The translations under genes and the position numbers were made by a program. A stretch of DNA of 40,324 bases from NCBI GenBank assembly GCA_937973945.1, contig CALJIY010000078.1, positions 1 to 40,324 on the forward strand, read 5' to 3'. The stretch is from an uncultured Saprospiraceae bacterium (GTDB lineage Bacteria > Bacteroidota > Bacteroidia > Chitinophagales > Saprospiraceae). This document shows, piece by piece, positions 37,529-40,324 of the stretch (its first letter is position 1; every line of letters starts with the position of its first letter). The notes beneath the pieces are model-generated. The model was not told the origin of the DNA. It saw only the letters and a program-made list of their open reading frames with translations, and did not search any database.

Positions 37529-38326
37529 TTAAGAATGTATTTCTACCTTATCGTGAGCTAGTTTGCTAAGTGGAAATACTACTTTTTTATCACCTGTCTT
37601 TAAAACAAAAGATTTGTTATCCATTGTTTCTATTTGTCCTTTTATGCCTTCTACTGTAATTTGATCTCCTGCTTCAAATTTATTTTTAACATAAAAAGAT
37701 GCTAAAAAATTGGCCATCATTTCTTTAGAAGCTAGACCATAGCCTAGTGCAAAAGAAATTACTATGCCAGATATAATGATTAAGAAACTAGAGTTAATTA
37801 AATCGGTGCTAATTTTAGCTTGATCCAATGCACTCATAGTAACAATCATCAACAAAAAATAAAATACTATTGATGCAATCGCTTTAGCTGATGGAATTCC
37901 TAAAGATTGACACGTTGTTAATAAAAGCCCCTTTACAGAGTCTGCTATTAATAAGCCAACTAAAAAGAATATAACTGCCGAGAATAGGCTCGGTAGATAA
38001 TTCATAAAATCTATCATCAAATTAGAAATAGATTCTATCTGTAACACATCAGTTGCTGCAATTAAAGCTATGAACAATCCCAAATAATAAACAACCTTAC
38101 TAATTACTACACTAGGTTTAATTGTAATATTTGCTTTTTGAACAACATCAATATCATTTAGTTTATCCGCTAAGCTATCTACCTTAAGGCTTTCAAGAAC
38201 TTTTCTTATTACTCTAGCAATGATTTTTGCAATCATCCATCCAAGGATGGCAATAACGAAAGCAAAAAGTATATTTGGAGCTGCTTGGGTTATTCTGTTA
38301 AGTAATTCTATTGATAATTCGCCCAT
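37529..38326 (-). CDS. Mechanosensitive ion channel (MscS)-like membrane protein
   Basis: LGWMIAKIIARVIRKVLESLKVDSL; multiple TM segments; FEAGDQITVEGIKGQIETMDNKSFVLKTGDKKVVFPLSKL. Confidence 0.88.
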   Translation of the reverse strand: MGELSIELLNRITQAAPNILFAFVIAILGWMIAKIIARVIRKVLESLKVDSLADKLNDIDVVQKANITIKPSVVISKVVYYLGLFIALIAATDVLQIESISNLMIDFMNYLPSLFSAVIFFLVGLLIADSVKGLLLTTCQSLGIPSAKAIASIVFYFLLMIVTMSALDQAKISTDLINSSFLIIISGIVISFALGYGLASKEMMANFLASFYVKNKFEAGDQITVEGIKGQIETMDNKSFVLKTGDKKVVFPLSKLAHDKVEIHS

Positions 38327-38399
38327 CTAATGAGAGTTGGTTTTGTTATAATGTTTGATTTCTATCTCTTTATGATATAGAAATCTATTAGGGTTCTTT

Positions 38400-38663
38400 T
38401 TATCCTGCTGATGGACCACCAGACGGCGCATCATTTTGGTTGATGCTGCCAGGAGGGCCAGATTTTTTACTCCTATTGGAAGATGCCACTTCTCCACCAG
38501 TCATCATTACAAAAGCATCTAGAATTTTAGTTAGATATAACTCTACTACTTGACCAATGGTCTGCATACCCTCTATTTGTTGTCTTACTTGACGTTGTGT
38601 ATCTCTTAAGTCCGGTACTCGACCCATTTCATCATCTTGCAGTCTTTGGAAATTATTTTTCAT
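38400..38663 (-). CDS. Small hypothetical protein with disordered S/G/P-rich C-terminus
   Basis: 87 aa, tightly spaced between the sigma factor and MscS-like genes. Confidence 0.7.
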   Translation of the reverse strand: MKNNFQRLQDDEMGRVPDLRDTQRQVRQQIEGMQTIGQVVELYLTKILDAFVMMTGGEVASSNRSKKSGPPGSINQNDAPSGGPSAG

Positions 38664-38724
38664 AACTAATATATTTTGTAGGTCCCCAAGAACAGATATA
38701 TGGCCTTAGGTCTTTTTTTTCTCT

Positions 38725-39306
38725 CTAAAACTCTCGAGCTGCAAATATTTCTTTGTACACTTTCTGGACTTTATGTTTAGCTCTCTTAATTTTCATTTTA
38801 ATCGCACTCTCAGACTTTAATAAAGTTTCGGATATCTCTTTGATGGACATATCATCCTGATATTTCATAAGTAATACCGCTTTATCTCCTACTGGAATTT
38901 TATCCAGTATTATTTTTAGCTTCTTTACCTCAATCTCTAATATGGCACTATCAGGAACTTCTTCCGCTACATCAGCCACTTTTTCAATATCCTCCGAGAA
39001 AATATTCTTTTCTTTCTTCCCTTTTCTAATTAAATCAATGCAATAGTTATAGGTGATAGAATATATCCAAGTAGAAAATTTTGATTTTCCACCAAACTTG
39101 GCCAAATTCAAGAAAATCTTTAAAAAGATGTCTTGAGTAGCATCTTGAGCCAATGCTTCGTTTTTTAGCAAAGAGATACACTTGCTAAAGACCTTATTTG
39201 AGTATTTCAAGTAAAGTTGGTCAAAATACCTAGATTCTTGCGTCTCTAAATATTTTGCTATGAGTTCTTCGTCTGAAGTTTTGGTTCTATGCAGTGTCTT
39301 TTCCAA
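38725..39306 (-). CDS. ECF-type RNA polymerase sigma factor
   Basis: ALAQDATQDIFLKIFLNLAKFGGKSKFSTWIYSITYNYCIDLIRK; DDMSIKEISETLLKSESAIKMKIKRAKHKV. Confidence 0.93.
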   Translation of the reverse strand: MEKTLHRTKTSDEELIAKYLETQESRYFDQLYLKYSNKVFSKCISLLKNEALAQDATQDIFLKIFLNLAKFGGKSKFSTWIYSITYNYCIDLIRKGKKEKNIFSEDIEKVADVAEEVPDSAILEIEVKKLKIILDKIPVGDKAVLLMKYQDDMSIKEISETLLKSESAIKMKIKRAKHKVQKVYKEIFAAREF

Positions 39307-39833
39307 GTTTTTTTAAGTTTGTACTTTCCGCAAAGGTAAATAAAGTAGTACAACTTTGTATTGGAGAGCGTAAAAGATAAATTTTTATTTTCTTTCTTCT
39401 TTCTCCTTATTTTACAAGGGGCTTCATGTAAAAATATCATAAAATGCAACTATTCATCTCTTACGATGGATATGCTACCGATATAGTAGTGCAAATATGG
39501 AGGCACGCAGCCGACTATTTGACGATAACTTTTTGTAATAGGGTACACAATCTATTAAGGAATTTATGTTAATAAGTTAAAAATAGTGCTTTGGGACTTG
39601 CTTTAAGTGTTTGATTTACAGTTGTTTGAGGATATTGTTGGATAGGAATTTTTGAATGGTAGATATTATTCTAAAGAGCTGTATTATGACAATAACAAGA
39701 TGTACTTTAACTTCTTATTTTAAGAGCAAGTGAGGAGTAGGTAGCTACAAAGGGAAGTAACATTTTTAATCAGGTACAAAAATACATGATGTAGGCTTGA
39801 GTTTTTTTTGAAACTAAAGAGCGTATTGGCAAT

Positions 39834-40304
39834 TTATTTATTCTTTAGAATAGTCTTTTTTTTATAAAATTTAATTATTTGATCGCAGGCAGCATCTAAT
39901 AATTGGTAAACTTGTCCAAAACCATCATTATAATAAGGGTCTGGTACTCGTCGATTCTCATTGGGATAGCTATAATTTAAGATCATTTTGACTTTAGCAG
40001 CTTGTTCTTTAGAGGCTTTAGCTAGAATGGTATTGTAATTGTCTGCGTCCATCGCAAGAATTAGGTCAAACTCCTCTAAATCTGATGCTTGAAATTGTCG
40101 TGCTCGTTGATCTGTAATATCTATTCCATTTAGACGAGCTATAGCTATTGATCTGCTATCTGGCAAAGAATTGATATGCCAACCACTAGTTCCTGCGGAA
40201 TCCACTTGCCAATTTAGATTATTTTCTTTGAGTTTAGCTTTTAAAATACCTTCTGCCAAAGGAGATCGACAGATATTGCCTAGGCAAACCATTAATATTT
40301 TCAT
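39834..40304 (-). CDS. Low-molecular-weight protein-tyrosine-phosphatase
   Basis: MVCLGNICRSPLAEGIL (CX5R loop); VDSAGTSGWHINSLPDSRSI; VPDPYYNDGFGQVYQLLDAA. Confidence 0.95.
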   Translation of the reverse strand: MKILMVCLGNICRSPLAEGILKAKLKENNLNWQVDSAGTSGWHINSLPDSRSIAIARLNGIDITDQRARQFQASDLEEFDLILAMDADNYNTILAKASKEQAAKVKMILNYSYPNENRRVPDPYYNDGFGQVYQLLDAACDQIIKFYKKKTILKNK

Positions 40305-40324
40305 TCAAGACTGTAATTTGTAAC

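Noticed and set aside
39258-39449. 63-aa ORF upstream of the third sigma factor
   Set aside because: Overlaps the sigma factor start in another frame, AT-rich Lys-rich translation.
1-40324. CRISPR array, tRNA or rRNA genes, IS transposases, prophage, toxin-antitoxin or defence cassettes
   Set aside because: Looked for direct-repeat/spacer periodicity, cloverleaf-like segments and hallmark proteins on both strands; none seen. Absence by eye is not proof for tRNAs (tRNAscan-SE would decide).

Overview
The window looks like chromosomal DNA from an AT-rich Bacteroidota bacterium (probably Saprospiria-like; inferred from a T9SS-type C-terminal domain, DUF3078, DUF393 and GH3-type proteins). It holds about 33 credible protein-coding genes and one truncated CDS at the left edge. 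I found no rRNA, tRNA, CRISPR array, transposase, prophage or restriction/defence locus. Recognisable genes are rfbA/rmlA, hemC, thiL, lptB, comEC, asnS, three ECF sigma factors, an ABC-F ATPase, a macA-like/tolC-like pair, a membrane-anchored MutS-like ATPase, a PhoX/DUF839 protein, an LMW-PTP and a DUF3078 protein. The most distinctive protein is a secreted animal-type haem peroxidase fused to dockerin-like and cohesin-like modules and a T9SS-type C-terminal domain. A MerR/CarH-like regulator has lost both diagnostic cobalamin-site histidines. The strongest non-coding signal is the density and diversity of intergenic inverted repeats. At least four families recur within the window (909-1165/27771-27980; 8647-8726/22131-22249/26196-26308; 6653-6744/17922-18062; 12906-12980/30066-30205), and several further singletons look REP- or MITE-like. 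No RAYT or transposase gene is present to explain them. Product names come from motif recognition by eye. No database search or folding calculation was run.
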